52,669 nucleotides of DNA from NCBI GenBank assembly GCA_964472015.1, contig CAYYIP010000014.1, forward strand, positions 1-52,669. The letters are read 5' to 3'. This DNA is from JAAYTD01 sp964472015. Its GTDB lineage: Bacteria; Bacteroidota; Ignavibacteria; Kapaibacteriales; UBA2268. Shown piece after piece: positions 18,001 to 26,802 of the stretch. The notes beneath the pieces were generated by a model. It was not told the origin of the DNA. It saw only the letters and a program-made list of their open reading frames with translations, and made no database searches. The translations under genes were made by a program, and so were the position numbers. Positions within the stretch are counted from its first letter, which is position 1. The number at the start of each line of letters is the position of its first letter.

Positions 18001-20744
18001 CGAACAAGAACGTAATAATTTTTATGACATGCATATAGTTTCAGGTAAGCATCCATATATGCCTGATGTCTCAGATAATATCCATGTTTATAATAATTTA
18101 GTTTGGCATTTAGAACCCTTGAACAAAAAATCTAGTCGTTACGGTATCCGTTTATTTACTACTCGTGATAAAGAAGTCAATAGTAGATTAGATAAATTTG
18201 CTATCCAAAAAGAATTAAGTTATAATATATTAGGTTCATCAATTATCAATAATTCAGTTTTAATCGATGAAGATGGTTATTTAAATGATTCTAGTAGTTA
18301 TTTAGGTGGTATTGTAGTTCAAAATGTAGATTCATTTTCTATGTATAATAATGCTATAAACATATTAGATAGTAATACTTTATCAGATGTTGCATCAGCT
18401 TTTGTCTTAGAGAGTGTACGTCCTGATTATGTTTCTATATCCATAGATAATAATATCTATAATACTGTAGGTTCTCATTCCTCCTTAGTACGATATATAG
18501 AATTAAGTAATCGAGATAATTCTATATTATCTTATGGTTATAAACAAGAATTTTCCTCATTAGAACAATGGCAATATTGGACAAATAAAGAATCAGCTAC
18601 AACAAGTTATGACTTTACTAATAATTTATATGATTTATTTACAAAGAGTAATATCCCCTTAAAACGTATAAAATCTCCTGTTCCTATCGGTTCTTATTTA
18701 AATAATCGTGGTAAGGTTTGTTTAGAAGTTTCTTATGATATAGATAAAAAATTACGAGGTAGTGCTGATCAAGGTTATGATATCGGCGCTTGGGAATTTG
18801 ATGGTCAATTATATGATAATGATTTAGGAATTTTATCTTTTGAAAGTCCTGTTTCATATCGTGATAATCGTGAGGGCTCATTATTTAATGATGCAGAATA
18901 TGTTATGACCGTTAATCCTATTAGTGTTAGAGTTAATATTAGGAATAATGGCAGTGTTATGGCAGAGAATCGTCCTGTTACTTTAACTATTTATAATCAC
19001 GAGACAGGAGCTGAAGTCTTAAAAGTTACTGAATACTTTACTATTGGAGCATTTGAATTAAAGACCTTAGATTTTAGAACTGATGATAAACGTATTCCTG
19101 ATAATTTATTTAATGCAGTACCTTATGGTATTGGTAATTCTCCATTAAGATTTTCTACTATGTCAAATAATGTTACACCAGTTTATCGTTTTGTTGTTGA
19201 ATTACCAGTTGATGAAGATATGAGTAATAATACAAATACTGTTGAGAAGTTAGTAAGATTTTATATAAAGAAATCGAATTTACATTTATTATTGAGTGGT
19301 GAATATACAAATTTATTAGATGAGAGTATTTTAGATTATTATAAATATATAGATGAGTCTATTGAAGTTTCAGAACCTAGTGTTTTAGAACAAATAGTTG
19401 GTTATACAAATTATAAATCTTTACGAGGCGCATTTGAACAATTAGGATATAAATTACAAGTTAATACATTAACTAGTGAAGGATTAGATTCAGTAGTTAC
19501 CTCAGGTTTTGATGTGTTTGATAGAAGTAATTGGGAGATACACTCCGTAGATTATAGTATGTATAACAGCTTATTCTGGTCAGATGGCTTAAATTCTTCT
19601 TTTAGTGAACGTAATGAACTAGAGATAAATTCGTTTTTATCTTTATCTACTGAATCTCATAAACGTAATTTAGTAATCTCATCAGAAGAATTAGCACGTA
19701 ATTCTTACTTTACTTATTTTGCCCTTGAAGAGCCTGATTATTTCCAAAATTTATTTAATACTAAACCATTAGGCACAGGTATACGTCCATCTTATTTTGA
19801 TAATACTGGTTTAGATAAAATCACAGGTTCATTTTTAGCTACAGGTCTTGAAACAGGATTTAAGAATACACCATTATTAGCAAGTAATAAAGATGTTCCT
19901 TTGGTTGCTTCTATTTTTGATAAAGTAGGTTCTAGTAGTAGGGTATTAGGACAGGCATATTATTATACTCGTCCTGAATTTGAAAATAGAAGTATGAAAA
20001 CAATGGGTACAGTTTCTTATTCCTTACAAGATTTTTTAATTTATTTAGGTTTAGATTGGCGTCATTATACAGAACCTTCATTTGTTTTGGGTAGTATTAT
20101 TGACTTTATAGATAGGAATTCAGGCAGTATAGTTCCAGTAGAGTTATTAAGTTTTGAAGTTAGTGAAATAAATCATTCAGCCCAATTGACTTGGGAGACT
20201 GCTAGTGAATTTAACAGTTCTCTATTTTCAATAGAGCGTAAATTAAAAGATGGTATTTCAGGTTATTCAACCATAGGTAGTATAACTACAGTTGGTAACT
20301 CTATGACAGGTTCTACTTATAGTTATTTAGATAAAACAGTTAGTTCAGGTTCAACATATGTTTATCGTTTACGTTTAGAAGATTTAGATGGTAGTTATAG
20401 TTATAGTCCTGAACGTGAATTAATTTTATCTGATGTTTCTTATACTATTTTAGAGGTAGTTCCCAATCCGGTTACAGATTATTTACATATAAAATTTAAT
20501 TTAACCTCTAGTTCACCTGTAAGAATTTCATTAGTTGATATGCTTGGTGAAGAAGTCTGTGTAATCAAAGATACTGATTTATCTAATGGTACTTATGATA
20601 TTAGTTATGGAGTTAGTAACTTAACTAGTGGTTTTTATAATGTAATAATAAATATTGGTGGAACCATTAAAACTGAAAAAATAAGTATAGTAAAATAAAA
20701 TAAAATAAATATATACTTAATTCTATATGGAAGTATAGAATTAA
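14975..20744. repeat. Large tandem direct repeat, copy 2 (giant gene plus leader and 3' hairpin)
   Basis: Second copy of the block at 8947-14706. It differs by two additional AAAAT units just after the stop codon (20699-20708 region). Sequence identity ends at 20744, exactly at the last base of the hairpin stem. Confidence 0.93.
15050..20698 (+). CDS. Giant secreted T9SS-dependent beta-helix protein, copy 2
   Basis: Identical over all 1882 residues to the protein encoded at 9022-14670, with the same signal peptide, beta-helix region and C-terminal T9SS type A sorting domain, and no visible nucleotide difference in the coding region including synonymous sites. This implies a recent duplication or continuing gene conversion. 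The unique spacer before it and the different terminator after it argue that the second copy is real and not an assembly echo. Unlike copy 1 it has a candidate promoter upstream. Role as for copy 1: exported by the type IX system and probably attached to the cell surface; target unknown. Confidence 0.85.
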   Translation: MKILFQRLWILSLLFIVLFSVEDLYSADSVIVGTPQTTSYGYCVPYYYYGHDVTRFIITKAELGDIGAMVLKEIAFNVQTSYDPSYPGHDTLSIYMRHVEIDYYTGYLATTDVFNNSYFANDYELVYRSYSRAINKSANQWDSFEFDDDFEYNGVDNLEVLLVGKKPADYSTSGYYYYWMFSTPNQQMNWCGCYRANASGTYSTSTLYKPYTLILYEQGPELKEIFAYPSNTHTFATSSTQGEIYTPYVKFKRRAIDPLVKIEYKILDPNGNIVFEALDPITGDTWLDIPANLITQGLPPDEIPVTYYFKKARGFLADTSNPDTAKVTFRKYGVLEGNYTIVSSIRFPYQGEDFIKEVTSSFEVVYDYDIAMTGISEPLSYSLSHYKYPFGNIPLRMSFLASNKGKNPISNFVVRYKVENKDPSLGKLGVIWSKYDTMRLQTPLERGSNLAIDIDDFIIGQLSGYIAGTYYVTMDLLLLDADEENISNNSSNLIDVRLEYPYDGITDLILFPTPLDNIYKNQICKPVIRARNAGAFSVSEVPLRVEIERNGVVVYDQTEYINFLAEFGDPLQRDVADYTFITPFIPSEEGQYTIKVTISTEDDSNPSNNVKTGLFSVKGSLKGDMTVGKNYTYKTLESAIEAIYERGVDGTVNIVLSDPIIEVGSLDSFYALDFSSSISGFDKTTDTIRIVPSKSLSRLQGGVTLRLSSSSGIGIRFSSSINPFINSAPVHKILYASKRSYYPFNANLEIDGGPNKSIRFVNGDNPTSQTNNVLLYFGEGASNITLRNCILEGLTNKNTNIPLVLWNRERNEFSYDPLSNLSSCIMLRNLPPMDENGLNRSYSLDTIRIHNINIVNNSIVNGGYGIVSIGIGALYNSGLGKFERYYNSNNLISNNEFIGQCRSGIYLGYESDSKICNNRIYKIGYAVNSDEGCGIILGGEGKVTPFARSSSVYETFGYNNINITLDGNEISHIRSTGDVYGIKIEQERNNFYDMHIVSGKHPYMPDVSDNIHVYNNLVWHLEPLNKKSSRYGIRLFTTRDKEVNSRLDKFAIQKELSYNILGSSIINNSVLIDEDGYLNDSSSYLGGIVVQNVDSFSMYNNAINILDSNTLSDVASAFVLESVRPDYVSISIDNNIYNTVGSHSSLVRYIELSNRDNSILSYGYKQEFSSLEQWQYWTNKESATTSYDFTNNLYDLFTKSNIPLKRIKSPVPIGSYLNNRGKVCLEVSYDIDKKLRGSADQGYDIGAWEFDGQLYDNDLGILSFESPVSYRDNREGSLFNDAEYVMTVNPISVRVNIRNNGSVMAENRPVTLTIYNHETGAEVLKVTEYFTIGAFELKTLDFRTDDKRIPDNLFNAVPYGIGNSPLRFSTMSNNVTPVYRFVVELPVDEDMSNNTNTVEKLVRFYIKKSNLHLLLSGEYTNLLDESILDYYKYIDESIEVSEPSVLEQIVGYTNYKSLRGAFEQLGYKLQVNTLTSEGLDSVVTSGFDVFDRSNWEIHSVDYSMYNSLFWSDGLNSSFSERNELEINSFLSLSTESHKRNLVISSEELARNSYFTYFALEEPDYFQNLFNTKPLGTGIRPSYFDNTGLDKITGSFLATGLETGFKNTPLLASNKDVPLVASIFDKVGSSSRVLGQAYYYTRPEFENRSMKTMGTVSYSLQDFLIYLGLDWRHYTEPSFVLGSIIDFIDRNSGSIVPVELLSFEVSEINHSAQLTWETASEFNSSLFSIERKLKDGISGYSTIGSITTVGNSMTGSTYSYLDKTVSSGSTYVYRLRLEDLDGSYSYSPERELILSDVSYTILEVVPNPVTDYLHIKFNLTSSSPVRISLVDMLGEEVCVIKDTDLSNGTYDISYGVSNLTSGFYNVIINIGGTIKTEKISIVK

Positions 20745-20768
20745 AAATACAATATTTCATAATTTTTT

Positions 20769-20798
20769 AAGAGAGAAGGTAAAACTTCTCTCTTTTTT
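20769..20798 (+). terminator. Intrinsic terminator after giant gene copy 2
   Basis: 10-bp perfect stem (AAGAGAGAAG, 20769-20778, with 20785-20794), loop GTAAAA, followed by T-run. It is a different sequence from the terminator after copy 1. Confidence 0.85.
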
Positions 20799-20891
20799 AT
20801 AAATAAATGAAAATAGATGTAAATTAAGCTATATAAAATTTGTATATTTGTATTTTATAATTCTTATTGTTAAATAATTCAAATAAAAAAA

Positions 20892-21788
20892 ATGAATATT
20901 AAAAAATTAGACGATTTAGTTGCAATTGCGCAACAAAAAAGTGAAAAGATTATTGCTGTTGCGGCAGCAGAAGATGATCATGTGTTAAATGCTATTAATG
21001 AAGCACTTAAATATAAGATAGCAAAACCTATTTTTGTTGGTAATACTGAAAAAATAAATAAAATTGCATCTGAACAAGGTATTGATATTACTGGTATTAA
21101 TATAATAGAAGAAAGTAATCCTGCAGTTGCAGCACGTAAGGCAGTTGAGCTTGTAAATGCTGGAGAAGCACAAATATTAATGAAAGGCCTTGTTTCTACA
21201 GCAGATTTTTTACGTGCAGTTCTTAATAAAGAAAATGGACTTCGTACAAATAATTTACTTAGTCATATAGGTTTATTTGAATTACCTACTTATCATAAGA
21301 TACTTGGATTAACTGATGCTTCTCAAAATATTGCTCCGACTTTTGAAGAAAAAGTTTCAATTTTAAAAAATGCAATTACTTGTTTAAATAGATTTGGAAT
21401 AGAAAATCCCAAAGTTGGTGTATTAGCAGCAGTTGAAGTTGTAAATCCTAAAATGGAAGCAACAATACACGCAGCTATGTTAACACAAATGTATAAGCGT
21501 GGTCAAATAAAAAATTGTATTATAGATGGTCCTTTTGCGTTAGATAATATAGTTTCAAAAGAAGCTTGTATCCATAAAAGTATTAATACAGAAGTTGGTG
21601 GTGATGCAGATTTAATATTCTGTCCTAATATTGAAGTAGGAAATGCTTTATATAAATCATTTACTTATTTAGCAAATGGTACTATTGCAGCTATGATACT
21701 TGGTGCTAAAGCTCCTATAGTTCTTACTTCAAGAGCAGATAGTAATCGTTCTAAATTTATGTCAATTGCATTAGCAGCAGCTTATTAA
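20892..21788 (+). CDS. ptb: Phosphate butyryltransferase
   Basis: Interconverts butyryl-CoA + phosphate and butyryl-phosphate + CoA; some family members also use branched acyl-CoA. The 298 aa match the PTA/PTB fold: IIAVAAAEDDHVLNAI near the start, AQILMKGLVSTADFLRAVL at ~97-115, SHIGLFELPTYHKILGLTDA at ~125-144, IIDGPFALDNIVS at ~209, and GAKAPIVLTSRADSNRSKFMSIALA at the C-terminus, which carries the substrate-binding loop typical of the family. The next gene, 66 bp downstream, is butyrate kinase, so the pair is the classical ptb-buk route that yields one ATP. A TATATTTG -7-like element lies at 20843-20850 without a clear -33 TTG. Confidence 0.94.
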   Translation: MNIKKLDDLVAIAQQKSEKIIAVAAAEDDHVLNAINEALKYKIAKPIFVGNTEKINKIASEQGIDITGINIIEESNPAVAARKAVELVNAGEAQILMKGLVSTADFLRAVLNKENGLRTNNLLSHIGLFELPTYHKILGLTDASQNIAPTFEEKVSILKNAITCLNRFGIENPKVGVLAAVEVVNPKMEATIHAAMLTQMYKRGQIKNCIIDGPFALDNIVSKEACIHKSINTEVGGDADLIFCPNIEVGNALYKSFTYLANGTIAAMILGAKAPIVLTSRADSNRSKFMSIALAAAY

Positions 21789-21854
21789 TCTAATTTTAAT
21801 ATTTTTTATTATTAATAATTATATTAAAATATATAAATTTAATTGGAGATATAA

Positions 21855-22940
21855 ATGAAAATATTATCTATTAATCCGGGTTCGACTTCTACAAAAATTG
21901 CTATTTTTGATGATTTAACTCCATTACTTGTGGAGGTTTTAAAGCATAAGTCAGAGGAAATTGCAAAATTTAGTGATATTTTGTCTCAATATGAATTTAG
22001 ACAAAATATTATATTAAATTTTTTTGAATCAAAAAATATAAAACTTTCAGATATAGATGCTATTGTTGGACGTGGTGGTTTGTTAAAACCTATATCAGGT
22101 GGAGTTTATAAAGTTAATGAAAAAATGATTAACGATATAAAATTTCATTCAACATCTGAGCATGCTTCTAATTTAGGTGCGATTTTAGCATATGAAATAT
22201 CAAAAAAAATAAAAACAGAATTCAATAAATCTGTTGATGCTTATATTGTAGATCCCGTTGTTGTTGATGAGTTAGACGATATTGCAAGATATTCGGGGCA
22301 TCCTTTATTACCTAGAGTATCAATATTTCATGCTTTAAATCAAAAAGCAGTAGCTCGTAGATATGCAAGAGAAGTATCTATTAATTATAAAGACTTATCA
22401 CTTATTGTTGTGCATTTGGGTGGTGGAATTTCTGTTGGTGTTCATCATAAAGGGAGAGTAATTGATGTAAATAATGCATTGAATGGAGAAGGGCCTTTTT
22501 CACCTGAACGTTGTGGTACAGTTCCAAGTCATGCTTTAGTTGATTTATGTTTTTCAGGTAAATACGATTGTAAAGAAGTAAAGAAAATGTTAGTTGGTAA
22601 AGGAGGGTTTGTAGCTTATTTAGGTACTAATGATGCTTATGAAGTTGAAATTCGTGCTTTAAGAGATAACGATGAAGAAGCAAAAAAAATATTAGATGCT
22701 TTGATATATCAAGTTGCAAAAGAAATAGGATTTGTTGCACCGGTTCTTTGTGGAAAATTTGATGCTATTATATTAACAGGTGGTATGGCTCGTGCTGATT
22801 ATATTTGTGAAGAATTAAGAAGACGTGTAGGATTTATAGCACCAATTGTTGTATATCCAGGTGAAGATGAAATGACTGCGCTTACAGAGGGTATATATTA
22901 TGCATCTAAAGGTGAATTAGAGATAATAAATTATAAATAA
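21855..22940 (+). CDS. buk: Butyrate kinase
   Basis: Converts butyryl-phosphate + ADP to butyrate + ATP (or the reverse, for acid uptake). It belongs to the ASKHA (acetate and sugar kinase) superfamily: phosphate-binding NPGSTSTKIAIFDD at residues 7-20, VGRGGLLKPISGGVY (~72-86), adenosine motif VVHLGGGISVGVHHKGRVID (~190-209), FSPERCGTVP, and ILTGGMARA (~308). Length of 361 aa is normal. A GGAG ribosome binding site at 21845-21848 supports the ATG at 21855. With ptb it allows fermentation to butyrate or, in an oxidative organism, use of short acyl chains; the direction in vivo cannot be told from sequence. Confidence 0.95.
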   Translation: MKILSINPGSTSTKIAIFDDLTPLLVEVLKHKSEEIAKFSDILSQYEFRQNIILNFFESKNIKLSDIDAIVGRGGLLKPISGGVYKVNEKMINDIKFHSTSEHASNLGAILAYEISKKIKTEFNKSVDAYIVDPVVVDELDDIARYSGHPLLPRVSIFHALNQKAVARRYAREVSINYKDLSLIVVHLGGGISVGVHHKGRVIDVNNALNGEGPFSPERCGTVPSHALVDLCFSGKYDCKEVKKMLVGKGGFVAYLGTNDAYEVEIRALRDNDEEAKKILDALIYQVAKEIGFVAPVLCGKFDAIILTGGMARADYICEELRRRVGFIAPIVVYPGEDEMTALTEGIYYASKGELEIINYK

Positions 22941-22961
22941 AAATTTATTGATTTTCTTATA

Positions 22962-23009
22962 AACTAAGATTAGAAATATATTATTAGTATTTCTAATCTT
23001 AGTTTTTTT
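22962..23009 (+). terminator. Intrinsic terminator of ptb-buk
   Basis: Perfect 17-bp stem (22962-22978 with 22988-23004), 9-base loop, followed by T-run. Confidence 0.92.
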
Positions 23010-23041
23010 ATACGGTGTAGTATATTAAGAGTAAAAAAATT

Positions 23042-26000
23042 ATATTTTAATTTGATAAAATAATTATAATTATAATTATAAATTTTTATTATAAACCAAA
23101 AATATGTATTTTTGTCTAATATATTAACGAATTAAATTAAAACAAATTAAATCTAAAATTACATTACATAGGTTATATATGAGATATTCAAACATTATAT
23201 TATATTTTTTAATTTCAATTTTTTTATTTAATCTAGATTGTTTTTCTCAATCGGATGTATTAAAAAATGCATTAAAGAAAGAATTAGATAGAACTATTAT
23301 TTCTTTAGAAGGTGAAAAATATCCTGTATATTTTTTATCATATTATTTTACAGAAACTATGAATGATCAATATACTTCCTCCTTTGGTAAATTGAAAAAT
23401 TCATATCCAAGTACTTCTAATGCCAAAAAAACTCGTTGTGTAGATATAGATTTAAGAGTAGGTGATTATAAATTTGATAATTCTCATATTATACGTGGAG
23501 AATATAATCCTTTTGGTAATTTATCCGTTTTTGCTTTTTTACCTATTGAAGATAATGAATTAGCTATACGTTCTATACTTTGGAATTATACAGATAAATC
23601 TTATAAGAAAGCAATTGAAGTGTATGAAAAAGCAATTTCTAATCAAGCGGTTAAAGTCGCAGTTGAAGACAGTTCTGATGATTTTTCCAAAGAATTACCA
23701 AATAAATATACAGAAAGATTTCGTAATAGATATTATTCACTTTCAGAATCAATAGGAGATTCTACTGCTTTTGTCATTGATACCTTAAAATGGATAAATA
23801 TTATCAATAGATTATCTAGTAAATTTTTAAGATATGATTGGATTTATTCCGGCAACATAAATTTTGTTTCAAAATTAAAAAATAAATACTATATCAGTAA
23901 CGAAGGTAGTGAAATTAGTTTTTCAGAAACTTATGTTAGACTTTTTATCGATATCAAAACAAAGTCATCCGATGGGATGAGTTTACCTTTATATAAAGAC
24001 TATTTTTCTTATTCTTGTGATGGCTTACCATCTGAAGATGTTATCTCAAAAGATATTGATAGTATGATAGTTAAATTAGATGAATTGCGTAATGCTTCCG
24101 AGGCAGAGACTTTCAGTGGTCCTGCAATTTTGTCAGGCGAAGCTGCTGGCGTTTTTTTTCATGAAATCTTTGGTCATCGTGTCGAAGGTCATAGAGAAAA
24201 AGATCCTGCATATTCTCATACTTTTAAGACTTTTTTACATAAGCAAGTTTTACCTAAATTTATGGATGTTATATTTGATCCTACAATAAAAGAGTTAGAC
24301 GAACAAGAATTAGCAGGTTATTATAAATATGATGATGAAGGTCAATTAGGACAGCGAGTTGAAGTAGTTAAGGGTGGAATATTTGAGAATTATATAATGT
24401 CTCGATCTCCAATAGAACACTTTTCTAACAGTAATGGTCATGGTCGTAGAGCTACAGGTCGTAGTGCCGTTGCCAGACAATCTAATCTTATTGTTGTTTC
24501 AAATAATATGAAGTCTACTGAAGAATTGCGTAATATGTTATTATCAGAAGCCAAGAAACAAAATAAAGAATATGGATTATTTTTTGATAGAGTCGTCGGT
24601 GGTTATACAATGTTAAGTCGTACTAGTATCAATTCCTTTAATGTTACTCCTATTGTTGTTTATAAAATTTATGTAGATGGTCGTCCTGATGAATTAGTAC
24701 GCGGCGTTGATTTAATAGGTACTCCACTTACTACTTTTTCTAATATCATAGCTACTGGTAATAAGAATGGCTTTTTTAATGGTATTTGTGGAGCAGAATC
24801 AGGTTGGGTTCCTGTATCATCAGTTTCACCAAGTTTATTAGTATCTACAATAGAAGTTCAAAAGAAATCTAAGTCACAAACCAAATTACCAATTTTACCA
24901 TCACCAATAACTAATTAAATAATAAGGAGCAATGAATAATGAATAAAAAACAAAATTTTATATTTATATTTTCGATACTTTCTTTTTTTATAGTTTTTTC
25001 ACATTCCTTATTTTCTAAAACTACTCAATCTTCTGAGATAATGCGAGCTATGCGAGATGAAATAACTCGTTCAATGAACGAATTGAAAATAGAAGGATTA
25101 GAAAGGCCATATTTCATAGAATATTTATTAAAAATTACTTCTGATTATAGTATTAATTCTAAATTAGGTACAATTATTTATAGTAATACAGAAGGCAAGC
25201 AAGTTGCTTCTTTAACAACAATAGTTAAAGTTGGTAGTTATAAATTTGATAATTCTGGCTTTGATAATATTGCGTTTACATTTTTTGGAAGTAGTACAGA
25301 TGATGATAATGAAAATTATATAAATAGAAGTATTCCAGCAGATATTGATTATAATATGTTACGACGCGAACTTTGGTTAGCTACTGATGCGTCTTATAAA
25401 AATGCAGCCGAAGGTTTAACAAAGAAAAAAGTTGTTATTGAAGGTAAAATTATTCGTGATACAACTTGGGATTTTTCTATGGTCAAACCATTACAAGCTG
25501 TTGATACAAGTAAGATTGAAGAATTTAATGATGAAAAATATACTAACCTACTTATAGAATTATCAAATATATTTTCATCACATAGTGAAATTTTAAATTC
25601 ACAAGTAGATGTTAATTATACCCCTGAAACAATTTATTATGTTAATAGTGAAGGTACAGAATATATAAAAAATACAAGTTTTTTTACTTTAAATATAGGT
25701 GGTTATTCACAACGTGAAGATGGTATGCCTATTGCTGATGCTTATTCTGTTGTTTGTAATAAACCTAGTGAATTACCGGATAAAGATTCACTTATAAAAG
25801 TTACAAATAAAATTATTTCTAATATAAAATCTTCTATAAAAGCATCGGTATTAGAAGATTCTTATTCAGGCCCTGTTTTATTTTTAGGATCTGCTTCTTG
25901 TGAATTATTATCTAAATATTTTGCAAATAATTTAATGGTACAACCTAAGAATATATTGCCAACGGGTTGGAGTACTATAGCTAAAAAAAATGGTGCTGCA

Positions 26001-26361
26001 TTTCAATCTAAAATAGGTGGACGAGTTCTACCTACTTTTATGACGGTTGAAGATAAACCGCTATTAAAACGATATAAAAATATTAATTTACTTGGATATT
26101 ATACTATAGATGATGAAGGTGTATTAGCACAAGATGTTACACTTGTAAAAGATGGATATTTAAAAACTTTATTATCTACAAGAATTCCTATAAAAAGAGT
26201 AAACGAAAGTAATGGACATAATCGCGATAATAATAATCCTATGTATAGCAATCTAATAATAAGTTCTGATGAAACACAGCAACTAAGCGATAAAGAATTA
26301 AAAAAATATATGTTAAAGCTATGTAAAGATAGAGACTTGCCTTACGGTATTGTTGTTAAAA
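23042..26361. repeat. tldD-tldE tandem direct repeat, copy 1
   Basis: Matches 26803-30122 with constant offset 3761 bp. It covers the leader, the whole tldD-like gene and the first 474 or so codons of the tldE-like gene. Identity stops abruptly at 26361/30122 (G versus A at the next base), after which the copies are strongly diverged. Confidence 0.93.
23179..24918 (+). CDS. Exported TldD-like metallopeptidase, copy 1
   Basis: 579 aa. TldD is the catalytic subunit of the TldD/TldE zinc protease that cleaves unfolded peptides and matures some peptide natural products. The signature HEIFGH (His328, Glu329, His333; HExxxH) follows GEAAGVFF, and the third metal ligand is probably Cys537 in NGICGAESGWVPVS, as in E. 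coli TldD. Other family segments: GYYKYDDEGQLGQRVEVVKGG, SRSPIEHFSNSNGHGR. Unlike E. coli TldD it begins with a Sec-type signal peptide (residues 1-23, ending near CFS-QSD), so it should act in the periplasm or beyond. It is 20 bp upstream of a TldE-like gene. A TATTTTTG -7-like element lies at 23107-23114. An identical copy lies at 26940-28679. Confidence 0.87.
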   Translation: MRYSNIILYFLISIFLFNLDCFSQSDVLKNALKKELDRTIISLEGEKYPVYFLSYYFTETMNDQYTSSFGKLKNSYPSTSNAKKTRCVDIDLRVGDYKFDNSHIIRGEYNPFGNLSVFAFLPIEDNELAIRSILWNYTDKSYKKAIEVYEKAISNQAVKVAVEDSSDDFSKELPNKYTERFRNRYYSLSESIGDSTAFVIDTLKWINIINRLSSKFLRYDWIYSGNINFVSKLKNKYYISNEGSEISFSETYVRLFIDIKTKSSDGMSLPLYKDYFSYSCDGLPSEDVISKDIDSMIVKLDELRNASEAETFSGPAILSGEAAGVFFHEIFGHRVEGHREKDPAYSHTFKTFLHKQVLPKFMDVIFDPTIKELDEQELAGYYKYDDEGQLGQRVEVVKGGIFENYIMSRSPIEHFSNSNGHGRRATGRSAVARQSNLIVVSNNMKSTEELRNMLLSEAKKQNKEYGLFFDRVVGGYTMLSRTSINSFNVTPIVVYKIYVDGRPDELVRGVDLIGTPLTTFSNIIATGNKNGFFNGICGAESGWVPVSSVSPSLLVSTIEVQKKSKSQTKLPILPSPITN

Positions 26362-26747
26362 GTGTTATAAATTCAAAATTACTTAGTAGTCTTATAAGAC
26401 CTATTTCTAATTATTATATAGATGATATTAGTCTTTATGGATCTGGCAAACTTGTATCTAGTGAAATATATAAAATTTTTCCAGATGGACGTGAAGAAAT
26501 TGTTGTTGGTGGAGAAATATCTGGCATATCAGTTAGTACTTTTAAAGACATTATTAAGACAGGGAATAATTTATATGTTTATAATTTTTCAGCTTATAAA
26601 GAAAGTACTGATATTTCTATGGGAAATATTTCGGTGCCAGCAACTATAATTGCACCGTCTTTACTTATAGAAGAATGTGAAGTACAAGTATCGGAATCTG
26701 ATTATAACAAAACACATATACTTAAATCACCTTTATTAGATAAGTAA
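24939..26747 (+). CDS. Exported TldE/PmbA-like protein (non-catalytic partner), copy 1
   Basis: 602 aa, homologous to the TldD-like protein upstream but without HExxxH: the equivalent stretch reads VLFLGSASCELLSKYFANN, and there is no GxCG motif near the C-terminus. This is the pattern of TldE/PmbA, which forms a heteromer with TldD. Shared features include LGYYTIDDEGVLAQDVTLVKDGY and the IVVGGEISGIS...FKDIIKTG segment. It has an N-terminal signal peptide (about residues 1-27, hydrophobic FIFIFSILSFFIVFSHSLF). An AAGGAG at 24924-24929 is 9 bases from the ATG at 24939; a nearer ATG at 24932 leads only to MNNE-stop. The last ~128 residues differ markedly from copy 2, while everything before is identical. 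Confidence 0.82.
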   Translation: MNKKQNFIFIFSILSFFIVFSHSLFSKTTQSSEIMRAMRDEITRSMNELKIEGLERPYFIEYLLKITSDYSINSKLGTIIYSNTEGKQVASLTTIVKVGSYKFDNSGFDNIAFTFFGSSTDDDNENYINRSIPADIDYNMLRRELWLATDASYKNAAEGLTKKKVVIEGKIIRDTTWDFSMVKPLQAVDTSKIEEFNDEKYTNLLIELSNIFSSHSEILNSQVDVNYTPETIYYVNSEGTEYIKNTSFFTLNIGGYSQREDGMPIADAYSVVCNKPSELPDKDSLIKVTNKIISNIKSSIKASVLEDSYSGPVLFLGSASCELLSKYFANNLMVQPKNILPTGWSTIAKKNGAAFQSKIGGRVLPTFMTVEDKPLLKRYKNINLLGYYTIDDEGVLAQDVTLVKDGYLKTLLSTRIPIKRVNESNGHNRDNNNPMYSNLIISSDETQQLSDKELKKYMLKLCKDRDLPYGIVVKSVINSKLLSSLIRPISNYYIDDISLYGSGKLVSSEIYKIFPDGREEIVVGGEISGISVSTFKDIIKTGNNLYVYNFSAYKESTDISMGNISVPATIIAPSLLIEECEVQVSESDYNKTHILKSPLLDK

Positions 26748-26766
26748 AATTCTTTTTTTATAACAT

Positions 26767-26802
26767 ATGAAAAAAAGTACAGTTTTTTTGTATTATTTCT
26801 AG
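26767..26802 (+). pseudogene. Vestigial 5' end of an ostA-like gene between the tld copies
   Basis: The sequence after tldE copy 1 (AAAATTCTTTTTTTATAACA, then ATGAAAAAAA) closely matches the sequence between tldE copy 2 and the intact ostA-like gene at 30549. The reading frame here is MKKSTVFLYYF followed by a stop at 26800-26802, and the next base (26803) is the first base of the second repeat block. I read it as the truncated start of a duplicated ostA-like gene. Very short, so chance similarity is not excluded, but the 20-bp spacer match makes it likely. Confidence 0.5.

Noticed and set aside
24932..24946. ATG at 24932 as the start of the TldE-like protein
   Set aside because: It lies only 2 bases after AAGGAG and opens a 4-codon frame (MNNE then stop); the ATG at 24939 has proper spacing and the long frame.
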